Of a stretch of 64,000 bases of DNA, positions 26,422 to 35,300 are shown in pieces; position 1 is the stretch's first letter; every line of letters begins with the position of its first letter. A program made the position numbers and the translations under genes. Location: the NCBI RefSeq assembly GCF_026965555.1, contig NZ_CP114040.1, forward strand, positions 8,034,001 to 8,098,000, in the 5' to 3' direction. The notes below the pieces were generated by a model that did no database searches, was not told the origin of the DNA, and saw only the letters and a program-made list of their open reading frames with translations. This DNA comes from Nannocystis punicea (lineage in GTDB: Bacteria; Myxococcota_A; Polyangia; Nannocystales; Nannocystaceae).

Positions 26422-26985
26422 TCAGTCGCCGTAGATGCTCCAGCCCTCGTCGCAGATCTCGATCTCGATGATGTTGAAGGTGCGCAAGCACTCGAAGCGA
26501 GCGACCAGGTCGGTCATCGCGGTGCAGGCGGCGAGCTCGGCGTCGTCTGGCGCCTCGCCGTGGACGGCGTCGGTGACGATGTAGTCGAGGTCCATCTCGC
26601 CCCAATTGCGACGGATGAGGGTACCGTCGTCGCGGATGACGATGTAGCCCTGCTCGTCGTACTGTGAACTATTGAATTTGTAGGACCAGCGGATCACGCC
26701 CGGCTTCTTGGTCGTGAGAGCGTCGAAGGCGCAGGTGAGGGCGTCGGGATTCTTGACCTCGGTGCCCTGGTTGCCCGCGATGTCGTCGACGAGGATCGTC
26801 GGGCACAGGTCGTCGCCGCAGGTGGCGGTCGGCGAGGGCGAGGTCATGTCGCCGCCGACGTCGTCGGGGATGCAGGAGCACCTCTCGGGACCGGGCGTGG
26901 ACTCGGTGTCGGACTTGGACTCGGGGCTGCAGGCGAGGAGCGAGGGCATCACGAGGGCCGACAGGAGGGCATAAACCAAACGCAT
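26422..26985 (-). CDS. Lipoprotein of unknown function
   Basis: 187 residues from ATG 26985. The signal peptide ends in the lipobox PSLLAC (Cys19), followed by a short polar linker and paired Cys (CSC, CGDDLC). The C-terminal domain has GVIRWSYKFNSSQYDEQGYI and LVARFECLRTFNIIEIEICDE and may be a small beta domain with one or two disulfides. No family was recognised. It is transcribed away from the repeat at 26371 and stands alone. Confidence 0.85.
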   Translation of the reverse strand: MRLVYALLSALVMPSLLACSPESKSDTESTPGPERCSCIPDDVGGDMTSPSPTATCGDDLCPTILVDDIAGNQGTEVKNPDALTCAFDALTTKKPGVIRWSYKFNSSQYDEQGYIVIRDDGTLIRRNWGEMDLDYIVTDAVHGEAPDDAELAACTAMTDLVARFECLRTFNIIEIEICDEGWSIYGD

Positions 26986-27235
26986 GGCGGCATACTAACC
27001 GATTCGCGGGCGCGGAGGTCGCCGCGGCGAGCTGGCGGCGCCGCACGGCCCCAGCGACGAGGGCGGACCCGCAGGCCACCGCGAGCGTCCTGCCGCGAGT
27101 CGCGGGGTCGGCGTCGATGTCGGCTGCCCTCGGGGACAGATCGCAAGCGCAGGCCGCCGCGCGCTGCAGACCTCGCCGCGCGCGCACCTCTGTGAGCAAC
27201 AGGGCGGCAGACGGCAGCGGAAGCGCGGGCCTGCT

Positions 27236-28261
27236 TCACCGGCGTCGCCGTCGCCGCGCCAACACCAGCAGCAGCACCGTCGAGACCAGCAGTGGCCCGC
27301 TCGGCCCGGAATCGTGCGCGACGCAGCCGCAGCCTTCGTCGCAGATCGACTCGCCCCACACCGACGACTCCTTCTCGAGCTCCGCGGCGCACTTCTCGAT
27401 GTCCGGCGCGAGCATGCCGCGGATCGCGGCCTCCTTCGAGAGCGCCGGCACCTCCGAGCTGCAGCTGACCTGGAATTCCTGATTCGAGTCGAGCACCAGG
27501 CCGGTGTGGTAGTCGCCGGTCTGCCTGACGAGCACGGAGTCGCCGGCCGAGAGCGTCCCGCCGCCATAGATGCTGTCGGCAGTGATCGTGTCCCCCACCT
27601 TCGATTCCGTCATGCCATGGACGGCGTCGACCCGGATCTCGAGCGCGGAGCCCGTCGTCCCCTGGACGACGACGCCCTCCAACACGGCTTGATCACCAAA
27701 GTTGTTGAGCTCGTTGCAGAAGCAGTCCTCGGCCCGCGTGACGAAGCAGTAGGACGGCTGGATCCGCCCGGCCTCCGCGGCCGTGAGCCCGAACGCGTCG
27801 AGCCACGCCAGCAGCGCCGCGTCGCTCGCGAGCTCGCGGATCCGCGCGAAGTTGCGGCGTGCCGCCACCTCGGCCACCAGCGCCGCGTGCCCGGTCGACT
27901 CGATCAGCCGCGCCATCGCGCAGCGCGTGCCGTGCGGATCGATGAAGATCGGGATACGCTCGCGCGACACCTCGTTGCGCGGGAACCTGCCCGCGCGGGC
28001 ATAGCGCGCGAGCTCCTCGATCAGCCGCTCACGCGCCGCTCGCTGCGAGGCGCCGAGGTGCGTGACGTCGCGGCTGCGCAGCTCGAGCAGGACCTCGCGG
28101 AAGTGGGCTTGCAGGCGCACCTGCTCGCGCGCGAGGCGATCGACGAATCGCAGGGCACCGCCGACGCCATGATGACGAGCGCGCGGAGTACGACGCGGAC
28201 GTCGTGAGCGCGAGCGAGGGCCGTGGGACTGGATGGAGTTTTCAAGGTAAGCGCTGAGCAT
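27236..28261 (-). CDS. Exported myxobacterial protein with MYXO-CTERM-type tail; N-terminus perhaps frameshifted
   Basis: 341 residues. The core (RERLIEELARYARAGRFPRN, IPIFIDPHGTRCAMARLIE, LDAFGLTAAEAGRIQPSYC) is a family I recognise from myxobacteria without known function. The C-terminus has CGC, then a hydrophobic segment (PLLVSTVLLLVLA) and six Arg, which is a MYXO-CTERM sorting tail for lipid attachment and surface exposure. Such proteins need a signal peptide, yet the N-terminus in this frame is Arg-rich and hydrophilic. A good signal-peptide-like stretch (VVLRALVIMASA) lies in another frame around 28160-28200. A frameshift (biological or sequencing) near 28160 is therefore likely. Five Cys near the middle may form disulfides. 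Confidence 0.75.
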   Translation of the reverse strand: MLSAYLENSIQSHGPRSRSRRPRRTPRARHHGVGGALRFVDRLAREQVRLQAHFREVLLELRSRDVTHLGASQRAARERLIEELARYARAGRFPRNEVSRERIPIFIDPHGTRCAMARLIESTGHAALVAEVAARRNFARIRELASDAALLAWLDAFGLTAAEAGRIQPSYCFVTRAEDCFCNELNNFGDQAVLEGVVVQGTTGSALEIRVDAVHGMTESKVGDTITADSIYGGGTLSAGDSVLVRQTGDYHTGLVLDSNQEFQVSCSSEVPALSKEAAIRGMLAPDIEKCAAELEKESSVWGESICDEGCGCVAHDSGPSGPLLVSTVLLLVLARRRRRR

Positions 28262-28440
28262 GGATCGATTCTACGACCTTTTGCGCGCCGCACCGGCCCG
28301 CGCTCGCACCGCTCGCTGCATCGGCGAATCCTCGCCCGGCTCGATTGGACGCGTTCGCCGGGCTCGAGGTCCCGAAGCCACGACGGCCCATTGCCGATAT
28401 CGACGTCCTGAACCCCACCCGCGAGGTGACTTGCGACCAG

Positions 28441-29907
28441 CTACGGACCGGCGCGCACGAGGGCGAGTTGGTCGGTGGCGTTGCCGGCGAGGAGCTCGAC
28501 CTTGCCGTCGCCGTCGAGGTCGCCGGCGGCGAGCGCCCGCGGCGAGAGCTGCGAGTCGACGAAGTAGCTCTGTGTGCACTCGAGCCAGCACATCGTCGAG
28601 TCGGTGAACTGAACCGAGAAGCCGGAGGAGGTCGGCTCGAACGAGACCAGGTCCTTGCAGCCGTCGCCGTCGACGTCGCCGGCCGCGGCCGGGCGCGCGC
28701 CGGCCTCGACGATTCGCTCGACGCGCCCGCCGGACATCCAGGCGGTGACGATCTCGACGTTCTGGGAGATCCGGTGGCCGATGAACTCGTCCGTCAGGTC
28801 GCCCTCGAAGTCGGCGGACATCAATGCAGCCTGCTCGGTGGTGCCGGCGGCGTCGAGGGTGAGGAGCTCGTTGTAGACGCCGCCTTCGAATCGGTGGACG
28901 ACGACGTCGGAGCCGAAGCCGGTGCTCGCGGCGAGATCGAGGGCGCCGTCCTTGTCCGTGTCGCCGAGCGCGGCGGCGAAGAACGGGCCGAAGAGGCCGA
29001 CCTGCTCGGGGCCGAAGCCGCCGAGGCCGTCGCCGAAGCGGACGACGAGCTTGCCGCCGTCGCCGCTGTGCGCGGCGAGATCGACGGCGCCGTCGCCGTC
29101 GACGTCGCCGGCCCACAGGGCGAGCGGCTGGAGACCGAGCTGGCCGGGGACGGGGGCCGCGAACACGGCGTCCTGTCCGAACAGCAAGGCGAGCTCGCCG
29201 ACCACGAAGAGGCGCAGGACGGCGAGGTCGAGCTCGCCGTCGCCGTCGAAGTCGGCGGCCGCGAGCTGCACGGGCTCGTCGCCGGCGAGGCCGGTCGGGA
29301 AGACGCCACCGGGGGCCAGGCCGCCTTGACCGTCGCCCAGCAAGATCTCGACCTCGCCGGGGCGGGCGACGGCGACGTCGAGGTCGTCGTCGCCGTCGAG
29401 GTCGGCGACGACGAGGGCGTCCACCGGGCCGGCGAGGTCGACGAAGCTGAGCTCGAGGGGCTGACGGTCGCAGGTCGGGATGACGTCGACCTCCTGGCAG
29501 ACGAGGTCGAAGTCCTCCTCACAGACCGAGCCGTAGGCGCAGTCCTCGTCCGAGCTGCACTCGTTCTCGTGGTAGCAGCTGCCGTCGGGGAAACAGTAGC
29601 CGCCGTCGCCGCAGTAATAGCAGGGGCCGCAGTCGCCGGGGCTGCACCCCGGCGGATCGGGCGGATCGGTCGGGTCGATCGGGCCGGTCGTGTCGGTCGT
29701 CGGCTCACCCGTGGGGTCGCCCGGCTCGCCGGTCGTGGGGTCCCCCGGCGAGAGCGAGTCGCCCGTGGAGGGCGAGCCGTCCGTCGCGGGCGAGTCACTG
29801 GTCGAAGTCGAAGAAGAGCCGCCGGTCGTGTCGCTCGGGGTACCCGGCCCGCAAGCGACCCCGGCGGTAAGGATGACGGCCAGAGGGCCGCGCAAGTGAA
29901 TGTTCAT
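28441..29907 (-). CDS. Lipoprotein with FG-GAP/VCBS calcium-binding repeats
   Basis: 488 residues from ATG 29907. The signal peptide ends in the lipobox AGVAC (Cys19). A Thr/Ser/Asp/Gly/Pro linker runs to about residue 85, followed by a Cys-rich segment (CGPCYYCGDGGYCFPDGSCY). The remainder consists of FG-GAP/VCBS-type blades with repeated calcium-loop motifs such as DLDGDDDLDVAVA, DFDGDGELDLAVL, DVDGDGAVDLAA, DTDKDGALDLAA and DLDGDGKVELL. These form an integrin-like beta-propeller that binds Ca2+. It is probably surface-exposed on the outer membrane, with an adhesive or binding role inferred from the fold. Confidence 0.9.
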   Translation of the reverse strand: MNIHLRGPLAVILTAGVACGPGTPSDTTGGSSSTSTSDSPATDGSPSTGDSLSPGDPTTGEPGDPTGEPTTDTTGPIDPTDPPDPPGCSPGDCGPCYYCGDGGYCFPDGSCYHENECSSDEDCAYGSVCEEDFDLVCQEVDVIPTCDRQPLELSFVDLAGPVDALVVADLDGDDDLDVAVARPGEVEILLGDGQGGLAPGGVFPTGLAGDEPVQLAAADFDGDGELDLAVLRLFVVGELALLFGQDAVFAAPVPGQLGLQPLALWAGDVDGDGAVDLAAHSGDGGKLVVRFGDGLGGFGPEQVGLFGPFFAAALGDTDKDGALDLAASTGFGSDVVVHRFEGGVYNELLTLDAAGTTEQAALMSADFEGDLTDEFIGHRISQNVEIVTAWMSGGRVERIVEAGARPAAAGDVDGDGCKDLVSFEPTSSGFSVQFTDSTMCWLECTQSYFVDSQLSPRALAAGDLDGDGKVELLAGNATDQLALVRAGP

Positions 29908-30343
29908 GGGGGCATCGTCGCACATTCCGGCAGCTCGCAGTCGCGTCGGAGCCGCTCGATTCTCATCGCGGGCTGCGGACCTCGAGCCGGAGCCCGCGAC
30001 GGTCGAAGCGCGTCGACCACCCATCGGCCAACTCGACTCGAGGCGGCTCGCGTGGCCCAAGCAGCTCGAACCGCGGCCACCCCTGCCCGCGCACGATCGA
30101 GCCGCGACCGCTCCGAATCGTCCGTGTCGCGCCATTGGCCGGCTGGTGGCCGTGACGGCCACCGCTGGCCACCGCGAGCCCAGAGGCCCTCCGCGGGCGC
30201 CCGGAGACCGATCTCGCGGTGCGTCGCACAGGCCGACCTCGACAGCGCCGCGAGAGTCTGCGAAGGTCCGCGCATGATCAGGGCGTGGGCCGGAGCGCTG
30301 GCTGTGAAGATCGTCGCTGCCGATCGAGTGACCAGGACGGGCT
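29908..30343. other. Divergent intergenic region with one possible small gene
   Basis: 436 bp between the FG-GAP lipoprotein gene and the next plus-strand gene. It contains only the doubtful minus-strand reading frame listed separately (29963-30229). No promoter was identified with confidence. Confidence 0.3.
29963..30229 (-). CDS. Possible small hypothetical protein
   Basis: 88 residues from GTG 30229. Only the C-terminal half looks like real protein (GWPRFELLGPREPPRVELAD then GWSTRFDRRGLRLEV). The N-terminal half is Arg/Gly-rich and could be non-coding. No family was recognised, and no Shine-Dalgarno stands out. It may be a genuine small gene with a downstream start, or a remnant. Confidence 0.3.
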   Translation of the reverse strand: MRRTARSVSGRPRRASGLAVASGGRHGHQPANGATRTIRSGRGSIVRGQGWPRFELLGPREPPRVELADGWSTRFDRRGLRLEVRSPR

Positions 30344-31108
30344 GTGAGCCGTAACCTGCGGATGAAGGAGATCTGGTACAGCGGTGGTGCGCCATTCGGC
30401 GGCGACGGAACGTACGGCGAGTATCCGCTGGCCAAGCTGCCGCGGATTGCGGTTCCGCTGCGCGGCACGTTCGCGTGGCTGCCCCCCAGTGCGGACGGCG
30501 GCCTCGCGTACGCCGATCGGCGCGAGTACGAGCCCGTCGCGACGACAGAAGGCCTGTCGCCCGAGCAGGCCCTCCTGCAAGCGATCTTCGGGCCGCCGCC
30601 GGAGCCGGCGCCCCCGCGGCCCGGGTGGGAGCCGCTGACCCAACTGGCCGTCGACGCATCTGCCGTGGGCCTCGCCGTCCCGCCGGAGATGATTGCGTTC
30701 CTGTCTCGGCCGGAGCTCTTCGAACGCGTGCCGACGTGCACCGCCTGCTATCTTGAGCTCTCGCGCCGGCTGCTCCCCGCCCCCGTACGCGATCGCCGTC
30801 TGATCAGGTTTCTCAACGATCAGCAGTGCAGCGTGCTGTGGTACGTGATGCTCGCGCCTGATGGCGGTCACAGCATCGTCGCGGCGTATCCCAGGTGGAA
30901 GAACCGCCGGCGCGAGGTGACCGCAGAGCTCGACGATGAGATCACTCCGACGGGGTTCGTGCGGTGTGCGTCGAGCTTCGAGGAGTTCATCTATCGGTTC
31001 TGGATCGAGAACTCGATCTGGTACGCCGAGCATCGCAATCCGTCACGACCTCCGACACCCGAGCAAGCGGCGTACGCGGAGCACGCACGCGGGACCCTGG
31101 TAGGATGA
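30344..31108 (+). CDS. Hypothetical protein, possibly SMI1/KNR4 (SUKH)-like
   Basis: 254 residues from GTG 30344, with AGGACGG at 30334-30340 as ribosome-binding site (alternative ATG 30362). There is no signal peptide or membrane segment, so it is likely cytoplasmic. The C-terminal part (FLNDQQCSVLWYVMLAPDGG, then FVRCASSFEEFIYRFWIENS) has the look of SUKH/SMI1-KNR4 domains. These end in a motif of type SFEEFLxRFWxEN and often act as immunity or scaffold proteins. The N-terminal 95 residues are not recognised. The assignment is tentative; no toxin gene is nearby. Confidence 0.65.
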   Translation: MSRNLRMKEIWYSGGAPFGGDGTYGEYPLAKLPRIAVPLRGTFAWLPPSADGGLAYADRREYEPVATTEGLSPEQALLQAIFGPPPEPAPPRPGWEPLTQLAVDASAVGLAVPPEMIAFLSRPELFERVPTCTACYLELSRRLLPAPVRDRRLIRFLNDQQCSVLWYVMLAPDGGHSIVAAYPRWKNRRREVTAELDDEITPTGFVRCASSFEEFIYRFWIENSIWYAEHRNPSRPPTPEQAAYAEHARGTLVG

Positions 31109-31166
31109 GCTCCGGCTGGATCGCCGGCGCCCCATGCTCCTCGTCGCCGCCGGACTCCGGCGTCCG

Positions 31167-31958
31167 CTATGGACGGAGCGCGCTCCCGGCTTGGTTCTCG
31201 AGCGTCTTCATCGCGTTGATGTAGGGAGTCGCGCCGTAGCTGATGCGCGCCACGCCCAGCCCGGCCCAACGCCCGTTCGAAGACATGCCGTCCTGCATGA
31301 TGTTCACGGGCAGGCTGACGCTGTCACAGATTCTGGCGATCGACGGCTCGTCCAGCAGCCCTGGGACGAAGAAACCCGACGCTCCCGCGGCTGCGTAGGC
31401 CTTCCCACGATCCAGCGCTTCGCCGATCGATTTGGCCGGGTCGCCGCCCCTGCCGAGAAACAGATCCGTCCGCGCGTTGATGAACAGCGGAACGCCCTTC
31501 TGATCGGCGACACGACGAAGGACGGCGATACGGCGGACCTGCCGATCGATGCCGTACATCCCTGTTTCTCCTGCCACCCGGTCCTCGAAGTTCACGCCCA
31601 CGATGCCGAGGTCGAGCAAGCGACCGATGTTCTCGGCCAGGGTGTCGTCCTCTCCTTTGTCATGGGGCGACGCCGGCTGATGCATGTATCCGCTCTCGAA
31701 ATCCACCGACACCGGGACATCGACGGTCGCGACGATGCGCTCGACGATCTGTTCGACGAGCTTCAGAGGCATGGCCTCGCCGTCGCGGTACCCATGCGCC
31801 TCCGCCATGGACCAACTGCTGGTCGCAATCGCCTTCGCTCCCGCTCGCCAGATCGCCCTCGCGCTGCCCGCGTCCCACGCGTTGAAGAGCAGCAGCGGGT
31901 CGCCCTTGGTGTGAATTTCAGCGAATTGCTTGGCCTTGTTTACCTGGGTCATGATCAT
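31167..31958 (-). CDS. Isocitrate lyase / PEP mutase family protein
   Basis: 263 residues from ATG 31958; a second ATG at 31952 fits the AAGGAAGG Shine-Dalgarno better. The alpha/beta-barrel family is shown by PLLLFNAWDAGSARAIWRAG, SSWSMAEAHGY, the Mg-binding DFESGY, GVNFEDR and PLFINARTDLFL. Members cleave or rearrange C-C or P-C bonds of 2-oxo and 2-methyl acids (methylisocitrate lyase, oxaloacetate hydrolase, phosphonopyruvate-type enzymes). The short motif replacing KKCGH places it in the large uncharacterised PEPM subgroup. The start lies inside the 3' end of the tetR gene (41-bp overlap), so both are transcribed from the tetR promoter and the enzyme is probably under TetR control. Confidence 0.88.
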   Translation of the reverse strand: MIMTQVNKAKQFAEIHTKGDPLLLFNAWDAGSARAIWRAGAKAIATSSWSMAEAHGYRDGEAMPLKLVEQIVERIVATVDVPVSVDFESGYMHQPASPHDKGEDDTLAENIGRLLDLGIVGVNFEDRVAGETGMYGIDRQVRRIAVLRRVADQKGVPLFINARTDLFLGRGGDPAKSIGEALDRGKAYAAAGASGFFVPGLLDEPSIARICDSVSLPVNIMQDGMSSNGRWAGLGVARISYGATPYINAMKTLENQAGSALRP

Positions 31959-32544
31959 TTCCTTCCTTGGGTTGATACGAATCGAGAAGTTGCTCGACGA
32001 TCCCGCGTGCAGCCACCGCCGCAGCAGGGTCGCAATCCATCGCTACAGCGACAGCCGCGCCGTCGTAGATGAGGCAGAGCCGGCGGCTCAAATCCTCGGC
32101 GTTCTGGAGCCCGCCTTCTTCCGCAAGGCGCGTGAAGAGCTCGCGTCGCCACAGCCGGAAGGCAGAGGAGACCTCCTGCGCAGCGCTCGGCTCCTCCCCC
32201 CCTTCGGCGCAGGCGCGAATAAAGGCGCATCCATGGTAGCTGCCGGCTTCCGCCACGCGGTCGGCGAATTCATCGAAGGCGGCGACGATTCGCTCGCGCG
32301 CGCCTCGCGACTGCGAGATTCGCTCCTCGATGCGATGCTTCAGCCACTGTGATCGATCTTCGAGGTACGCGCGGACGAGCTCGTCCTTGCTCTTGAAGTT
32401 GCCGTACAACGATGCTTTCGCCACGCCAGCGTGCGCCAGGATGCGGTCGATGCCGACCACGTGAATGCCCTCTCGATAAAAGAGCTCGTCCGCCGCCCGC
32501 AGCAGCCTCTCGCGCACCGTCCCGGTCTGCTTTTCCCTGCCCAC
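31918..32544 (-). CDS. TetR family transcriptional regulator (autoregulated)
   Basis: 208 residues from GTG 32544. The N-terminal HTH is clear: RERLLRAADELFYREGIHVV, then GIDRILAHAGVAKASLYGNFKSKDELV. The C-terminal ligand domain resembles the AcrR/TetR_C group common in bacteria (AFIRACAEGG). Translation seems to start exactly at or next to the transcription start predicted from the -35/-10 elements at 32574-32579 and 32551-32556, so the mRNA may be leaderless. Two copies of a palindrome overlap the promoter, indicating self-repression. The gene overlaps the following isocitrate-lyase/PEP-mutase family gene, which it probably also controls. Confidence 0.92.
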   Translation of the reverse strand: MGREKQTGTVRERLLRAADELFYREGIHVVGIDRILAHAGVAKASLYGNFKSKDELVRAYLEDRSQWLKHRIEERISQSRGARERIVAAFDEFADRVAEAGSYHGCAFIRACAEGGEEPSAAQEVSSAFRLWRRELFTRLAEEGGLQNAEDLSRRLCLIYDGAAVAVAMDCDPAAAVAARGIVEQLLDSYQPKEGNDHDPGKQGQAIR

Positions 32545-32550
32545 GACGCC

Positions 32551-32600
32551 AGCGTACGGACAGGTCTGTCTGCCGTCAAGGAAAAAACAGACAGGTCTGT
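32551..32600 (-). promoter_or_regulatory. tetR promoter with two operator copies
   Basis: On the minus strand, TTGACG (-35, 32574-32579) and TACGCT (-10, 32551-32556) are separated by 17 bp. A 14-bp perfect palindrome, ACAGAC-AG-GTCTGT (32587-32600), lies just upstream of the -35. A second copy with one mismatched pair, ACGGAC-AG-GTCTGT (32556-32569), fills the spacer. The centres are 31 bp apart, about three helical turns. Binding of the TetR protein here would block RNA polymerase. The predicted transcription start falls at the GTG start codon (32544). Confidence 0.75.
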
Positions 32601-33205
32601 ACAGGATGCGGTCGTGACCTTCTCGGCGGTCCCATCCGTGTGGTCGGCCGCTGCGCTGCGAGGGCCGTGAAGGGGGGTGTTCGTCGCCTTCCTGGCCCGC
32701 GACACCGTTCTGGTCATCGCCCCGAGCGCTCACCGCGCCCGAGGTCGGTGCGGGCAGCGCACCAGGGCGACGACGACTCGGCGCCGAAGCCGGAGTGATC
32801 CATCGTTGACCGCTCGCGCACTGGAGATCGCCGGCGAGCCGGGCCGCGACTGGTTCCCGGATTAAGCAAACCATGATGTGATCATTGACGATTTAACCGT
32901 CTGGGCCCGACACCGCTGTAACCGACCTCGAACGAATGCGCGTTCGTCGTTCGTCCGGGCCCGCTCGCGCTGTTGACATTGCTCGCGCTGCGGCGACGCT
33001 CCGACGTTCTATCGGCACGGGTCGAATGAGGCCCTGGGCGAGCCATCGACGGCCGTCGTGCCCGCCCAGCCTGGCGCGCGGTGGTCCTCCCGCCAAGGCC
33101 GGCAGCGACCATGTCCTGCACCATTCGCCGGCGACATCGAGATGGGCGCGCTCGTCATCGGCCGCATCGACTGCGCCCGACCCGCGGAGGTGGTATCCTG
33201 GGCGG
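32601..33205. other. Intergenic region upstream of the RCC1-repeat gene
   Basis: About 600 bp with no supported gene. The part between 32600 and 32680 probably contains only upstream promoter DNA of tetR. The frames over 32680-33100 are rich in Arg/Ser/Pro and look non-coding. No promoter for the gene at 33206 could be named. Confidence 0.35.
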
Positions 33206-35125
33206 ATGTTCGCGTCGCCGAGCCCGAACCTCTTGGTGCTCCTCGTCGAACTCCTGCTCGGCGCCCCGCTCGTCGCCGAAGGCCGAACCACCTGCGCGCG
33301 CGAGGCCGGGGCCACGCGTTGTTGGGGTGAGCACGAGTTCCTGTACGGGGCCGGCGTCACGGATGTCCCCGACCTCCGCAAGTGGGCCCTGAAGGGACAT
33401 CATCGCTGCGCCCTCGCGCAGGGGTCCGGGCTGCGCTGCGATACCCCCGGTGACCCCGCGGGTCTGCGCGTCGACAACCCCGACGAGCGTCCGCTCCAGG
33501 ATTTCGCGCTCACGTCGGAGGGCGGATGCATGCTGGGCGTCCTTGGGCTCGTGACCTGCTGGCGCTGGGGTCACGGGGACAGCGCAGAGTTGACGGGATC
33601 GCCGCAGGTCGTCCCCGACGCCCGACAGATCGTCGTCGGCGGCGAGCCCTCGTTCGCAAGCCCGTGTGTCCTCACCCGCGCTGGTGCCGTCGTCTGCTGG
33701 ACACCGCAGTGCCCCTTCGCGCCGCACGTCGTGATGCAGGACGTCGCCGCGCTGGCGGGCGACCACCACCTGTGCGCGGCCCGGCGCGACGGTTCCGTCA
33801 CCTGCTGGCGCGCGCCGGAGTCCTGCAGCGACGTGGAAGCCGAGTCGCGCGTCGAGGACATCGAGGACGCCGCCTCGGTCGCCGTGGGTCAGGGACTCGC
33901 CTGCGCGCTGCGGAGCCGCGGCGGGGTCACCTGCTGGTCGATGGATGAGAAGGGTCGCCCGGGGCGACCGCGATCGATCCCGGGAACGACGCACGCCACC
34001 AGCGTGGCCGTCGGCGAAGGCCACGCTTGCATCCGCGACGTCGACGGCCAGGTCTGGTGTTGGGGCGACAACTCGGACGGTCAACTCGGGCAGTACGATG
34101 TCCTCGACGAGCTCGCGGAACCGACAGTGATCCCGGAGATCGACGATGCCGTGGCGCTGGCCGGGAACCTCACCAGTACTTGTGCGCTGCTGGCGGGGGG
34201 ACGGATCGCGTGTTGGGGTCGGGACGACGATTCATCCGAGGGGCAGTGGCACGCGACGCCCTCCGTCCGTGCCGATCTACCACTCGCGCTCCGCCTGTTT
34301 CCGTTCGGCAAGCGCAGCATGTGTGCCGAGCTCCGAGAGGGCGAGATTCGCTGTTGGGGCGAGCAGCCCGGGGCGGACATCCGGCGCCCGAACACGGCGA
34401 TCACGGAGATCCTCGGCAACCCGATGCGCCCGCTGGCTTGTATTCGCTCGCTGGATCGCGCCGCCACGTGTACATTCGCGGTCGACCCGGGAGGCTTCGA
34501 CCCCGCGTCGGTTCGGCTGCCGCGGACGGATCTGGCGGCGGTGGAGGCCCAGGGGGCGATCGTTTACGGGGTGACCCGCCCGGGGTACTGGCAAATCCGG
34601 GAGAATTGGGGCTCCGGACAGCGGGATTGGTTCTCCGCGTCCTTCCTGGTCACTGGGCTCGCCGCGAGCTACCACCAGGTGTGCGCGGTCGACATCCGAG
34701 GGGCCGTCGTCTGCGCGGATGGACGCGATGGCCACGCCCTGGCGCCTGCCAGATCGATGGATCTCGTCGATGTCGTCGAGCTGAGCGCCGGCGCTGAACA
34801 TATCTGTGCGCTCGACAGCCACGGACGGGTCCATTGTTGGGGCGATAATTCGTGGTTCCAGCTCGGTCAGGGGACCGAAGAGCGTGGCAGTGCGGCGCCG
34901 CTACGCGTTCCGGGCGTGGAGAATGTCGTCCAGCTGTCCACCGCCGTGGCCCGGACGTGCGCGCTCCTCGGAGGCGGAGCCGTGACCTGCTGGGGGAACA
35001 ACCTTTACGGCAGCTCGGGCGTGGGGAACGGTGCATCCTCGCCCGACCCCCTGCCCGTCCGACCTCCACTCGCGGCGATTCATGGGACGGAAAACTCGGC
35101 CGTTTCTCGCCGAGTACATCGTTGA
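33206..35125 (+). CDS. Secreted RCC1-repeat (beta-propeller) protein
   Basis: 639 residues from ATG 33206. Residues 1-25 form a signal peptide (LLVLLVELLLGAPLVAEG). The body is a long series of degenerate RCC1-type repeats recognisable by a Cys-Ala before, and a CWG-like motif after, each blade: CWGDNSDGQLGQ, CALLAGGRIACWGRDD, CAELREGEIRCWGEQ, CALDSHGRVHCWGDNSWFQL, CALLGGGAVTCWGNNLYGSS. Ten or more copies are seen, the first ones diverged (CWRWG, CWTPQ, CWRAP, CWSMD). Such Cys-rich RCC1 proteins are abundant in myxobacteria, exported and probably disulfide-stabilised; the function is unknown. After the last repeat the protein ends abruptly (RPPLAAIHGTENS), so a truncation of the C-terminus is possible. 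Confidence 0.85.
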   Translation: MFASPSPNLLVLLVELLLGAPLVAEGRTTCAREAGATRCWGEHEFLYGAGVTDVPDLRKWALKGHHRCALAQGSGLRCDTPGDPAGLRVDNPDERPLQDFALTSEGGCMLGVLGLVTCWRWGHGDSAELTGSPQVVPDARQIVVGGEPSFASPCVLTRAGAVVCWTPQCPFAPHVVMQDVAALAGDHHLCAARRDGSVTCWRAPESCSDVEAESRVEDIEDAASVAVGQGLACALRSRGGVTCWSMDEKGRPGRPRSIPGTTHATSVAVGEGHACIRDVDGQVWCWGDNSDGQLGQYDVLDELAEPTVIPEIDDAVALAGNLTSTCALLAGGRIACWGRDDDSSEGQWHATPSVRADLPLALRLFPFGKRSMCAELREGEIRCWGEQPGADIRRPNTAITEILGNPMRPLACIRSLDRAATCTFAVDPGGFDPASVRLPRTDLAAVEAQGAIVYGVTRPGYWQIRENWGSGQRDWFSASFLVTGLAASYHQVCAVDIRGAVVCADGRDGHALAPARSMDLVDVVELSAGAEHICALDSHGRVHCWGDNSWFQLGQGTEERGSAAPLRVPGVENVVQLSTAVARTCALLGGGAVTCWGNNLYGSSGVGNGASSPDPLPVRPPLAAIHGTENSAVSRRVHR

Positions 35126-35300
35126 AGTGGACCGGCATGCCCTCGATCCGGCTGGCGATATCACGATTCACGATTGTAATTGAGCACCAGACTCCCGCTG
35201 CATTCCGGCGGCCGGTCTCGTAAACTTCGACGAGCAGCCCGGCGAAGTCGCCGAACGAGTCACGACATATCGCGTCGGCGGCTCTCGGCCCGCACTACGC

